NCBI RefSeq assembly: GCF_007827955.1
Contig: NZ_VITR01000005.1
Coordinates: 372,001 to 436,000 of the forward strand
Length of the DNA stretch: 64,000 nt
Direction: 5' to 3'
Source of the DNA: Nitrospirillum pindoramense
Lineage (GTDB): Bacteria; Pseudomonadota; Alphaproteobacteria; Azospirillales; Azospirillaceae
In this document: positions 62,432-64,000 of the stretch, piece by piece
Position numbering within the stretch: the first letter of the stretch is position 1
How the letters are laid out: every line of letters starts with the position of its first letter
The notes under the pieces: model-generated
What the model saw: the letters and a program-made list of their open reading frames with translations, nothing else
What the model was told of the DNA's origin: nothing
Databases searched by the model: none
Translations under genes and position numbers: made by a program

Positions 62432-64000
62432 TCAGTACACATCCCGCCGATACCGCCCGTTCGCGGTCAGCGCGTCCAGGCGGTCGCGGCCCAGGATGGC
62501 CTCCAGCGCCCGGTCCACGCCCGGGGCCATGCCTTCCAGGCTGCCACAGACATAGACGGCGGCGCCCCGGTCCACCCATTGGCGCACAATGTCCCCCTGG
62601 GCCGCCAGGCGATCCTGGACGTAGCCCTGGCCATCGCGGGAATAGACCAGGTCGACGCGCGCCAGGGTGCCTTCGGCCTGCCAGGCGGCGATCTCCTCGG
62701 CATGCCAGGCATCGGTGGCGGCGTTGCGCTCCCCGAACAACAGCCAGGCGTCGCCCAGGCCCAGGGCCTGGCGGTGCTTCAGGTGGCCGCGCAGGCCGGC
62801 CAGGCCGGTGCCGGCGCCGATCAGGATCAGGGGCGCCGGGCCGGACGGGGCGTGGAAGCCGGGGTTGGCGCGCAGGCGCATCCGCACCTCGCCCCCCACC
62901 GCCGCGCCGGCCGTCAGCCAGCCGGAACCCAGGCCCAGGGTGCCGTCGGGCCGCGTCTGCTGCCGCACCAGCAGGTCCACGCGGCCCTCGGCCGGCAGGC
63001 TGGCGATGGAATAGTCGCGGTGGTGGGCGCCGCTGTCGTTGCCGGGTAGGATCTGGGCGATGTCGCCGGCGGCCCAAACGGGCATGGGCTGGTCCAGCGG
63101 CTCCAGCGCCAAGTGATAGGCGGGGCCGCCCGGGCTGCCCGGGTTCAGCAGGCGACGCTCCGCCAGGCGCCAGCGGCCATAGGTTTCGGGCGCCCAATCG
63201 GGTGCGGCGCCGGCACCCAGGGCGCGCAGGTGCTCCTGCCATTGGCGCAGGGCGTTGGCGTCGTTGTCGTCCACCAGCACCGGGTCGAACAGGCGGGTGG
63301 CGCCGCTCTCGCCCAGCCAGCGGTCCAGCGCGCGGCCAAAGCCGCAGAAGGTTTCATATTGGCGGTCGCCCAGGGCCAGCACGGCGAAGTCCACCCCGGC
63401 CAGATCGGCGGGGACCGCCATGCGCTTCTTGGCGAAGGCGCGGGCGTCGTCCGGCGCCTCCCCCTCGCCATAGGTGCTGGCCACCACCAGCAGGCGGCCG
63501 CGCAGGGCGTTCAGGTCCAGCTTGGCCAGGGGCAGCACCTGTGGCGCCCGGCCGCCATCGCGCAGCACGCCAGCGGTGCGCCAGGCCAATTGCTCCGCCG
63601 TGCCCGTCTGGCTGGCATAGGCGATGGTCAGGGTGGTGTCGGTGGTGGGGTACGCCAAGGGGGCGGGCGCCAGGGGACCTGCGGCCCCATCCTGGGCCCC
63701 ATCGCGCGCCACCCGCGCCGCCTTTTTCTTGCGCCGGCGGTCCAGGTACATCAGCAGGCCGGTGATGGTGAACAGGGGCATGGCGCCGGCCGCCACCATG
63801 AACACCACGGCCCCGCCGGTGCCGAAATAGGTGCCGCGGTGCAGGGTCAACACCCCGGCCAGCAGCCGGGCGCCCAGCGCCTTGTCGGCGAAGTGGCTTT
63901 CCGAGGTCACGGCCCCGGTGGCGCCGTCCAGCGCCATCTCATCGAACGGCTGGTCCGCCCGCGCGCCCACGGGGCGATAGCGCACGCGCACCGGCGCGCC
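62432..64000 (-). CDS. PepSY-associated flavodoxin/ferredoxin-NADP-type reductase (N-terminus outside window)
   Basis: At least 522 residues; the 5' end lies beyond the window. The visible N-terminus is a PepSY-TM segment (FDEMALDGATGAVTSE, LTLHRGTYFGTGGAVVFMVA, LLMYLDRRRKKK). Next come a flavodoxin domain (about 120-260: LTIAYASQTGTAEQLAWRT, VVASTYGEGEAPDDA) and an FAD/NADPH reductase domain (HHRDYSIASLPAEG, ILIGAGTGLAGLRGHL, YVCGSLEGMAPGVDRALEAI, ending RRDVY). It resembles sulfite/cytochrome P450 reductase fused to a membrane anchor, likely passing electrons from NADPH to a membrane or periplasmic acceptor such as ferric siderophores. Its partner is not in the window. Confidence 0.87.
   Translation of the reverse strand, partial: GAPVRVRYRPVGARADQPFDEMALDGATGAVTSESHFADKALGARLLAGVLTLHRGTYFGTGGAVVFMVAAGAMPLFTITGLLMYLDRRRKKKAARVARDGAQDGAAGPLAPAPLAYPTTDTTLTIAYASQTGTAEQLAWRTAGVLRDGGRAPQVLPLAKLDLNALRGRLLVVASTYGEGEAPDDARAFAKKRMAVPADLAGVDFAVLALGDRQYETFCGFGRALDRWLGESGATRLFDPVLVDDNDANALRQWQEHLRALGAGAAPDWAPETYGRWRLAERRLLNPGSPGGPAYHLALEPLDQPMPVWAAGDIAQILPGNDSGAHHRDYSIASLPAEGRVDLLVRQQTRPDGTLGLGSGWLTAGAAVGGEVRMRLRANPGFHAPSGPAPLILIGAGTGLAGLRGHLKHRQALGLGDAWLLFGERNAATDAWHAEEIAAWQAEGTLARVDLVYSRDGQGYVQDRLAAQGDIVRQWVDRGAAVYVCGSLEGMAPGVDRALEAILGRDRLDALTANGRYRRDVY

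Noticed and set aside
1-64000. tRNA, rRNA, insertion sequences or prophage genes
   Set aside because: No tRNA-like cloverleaf, rRNA segment, transposase or integrase frame was recognised anywhere in the window by reading; a covariance-model scan could overturn this for small RNAs.

Overview
The window is GC-rich DNA, apart from one AT-rich patch near 29.2-29.6 kb. Its genes (Reg_prop and Cache sensor kinases, TonB receptor, feruloyl-CoA catabolism, methyl-accepting chemotaxis protein) fit an alphaproteobacterium, probably of the Rhodospirillales/Azospirillaceae type. That placement is inferred from gene content; there is no rRNA or tRNA gene to anchor it. A Rep_3-type initiator with an iteron array (about 29.8-30.65 kb), followed by parA and parB, shows that the window spans the replication origin of a secondary replicon (megaplasmid or chromid).

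Layout. 0-13.5 kb: end of an M1 aminopeptidase, a chemoreceptor, an XRE regulator, a multicopper oxidase, a DUF1810 protein, an azoR/LysR divergent pair, a polytopic membrane protein, a Cache-HAMP-PAS hybrid kinase and a glycine-rich secreted protein. 13.6-20.5 kb (minus strand): an RTX-repeat surface protein, an unknown protein, a 1026-residue double glycosyltransferase, a methyltransferase and a GT4 glycosyltransferase, read as a surface glycoprotein/glycan locus. 21.1-29.6 kb: a HAD-UbiA fusion, DprE1-like and DprE2-like enzymes, an epimerase, an FAD oxidoreductase and a GtrA protein in one operon, with a convergent GT-C-like membrane protein. Together these look like a polyprenyl-phosphate-arabinose donor pathway. 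29.6-35.5 kb: origin, rep, parAB and a ClC channel. 35.8-41 kb: MarR regulator and the fcs-vdh-ech ferulate-to-vanillate genes. 53.4-62.3 kb: a maltose-phosphorylase utilisation locus (pgmB, GH65, MFS, TonB receptor, LacI). The window ends in a PepSY/flavodoxin reductase.

The most unusual part is 41.2-53.3 kb. A minus-strand gene (45239-46711) encodes a fused borosin-type precursor: an alpha-N-methyltransferase resembling the omphalotin enzyme OphMA, then a small helical recognition domain, then twelve perfect tandem copies of the decapeptide VEDVQEQNVS. The twelve DNA repeats differ only at synonymous third positions. About 4 kb away an 82-residue peptide carries a similar recognition domain and is followed by a B12-type radical SAM RiPP maturase. 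Two sensor kinases with near-identical catalytic cores and an orphan oligopeptide-binding protein lie between and beside them. I read this as a two-precursor RiPP locus with a possible peptide-sensing circuit; the chemistry and signalling role are predictions.

A second theme is replicon maintenance. The perfect palindrome TTGCGACGTCGCAA occurs just before parA, just after parB and at 41.15 kb, with near matches at 6.0 and 54.1 kb; it is a strong candidate parS. The Rep iteron (consensus GCCCCCAGGCGGTAAGGAT) is not confined to the origin: copies lie at 9.5, 13.6, 32.0, 34.2, 38.5, 40.0 (three) and 53.3 kb, mostly at gene ends, and two of them include the stop codon of the gene they abut.
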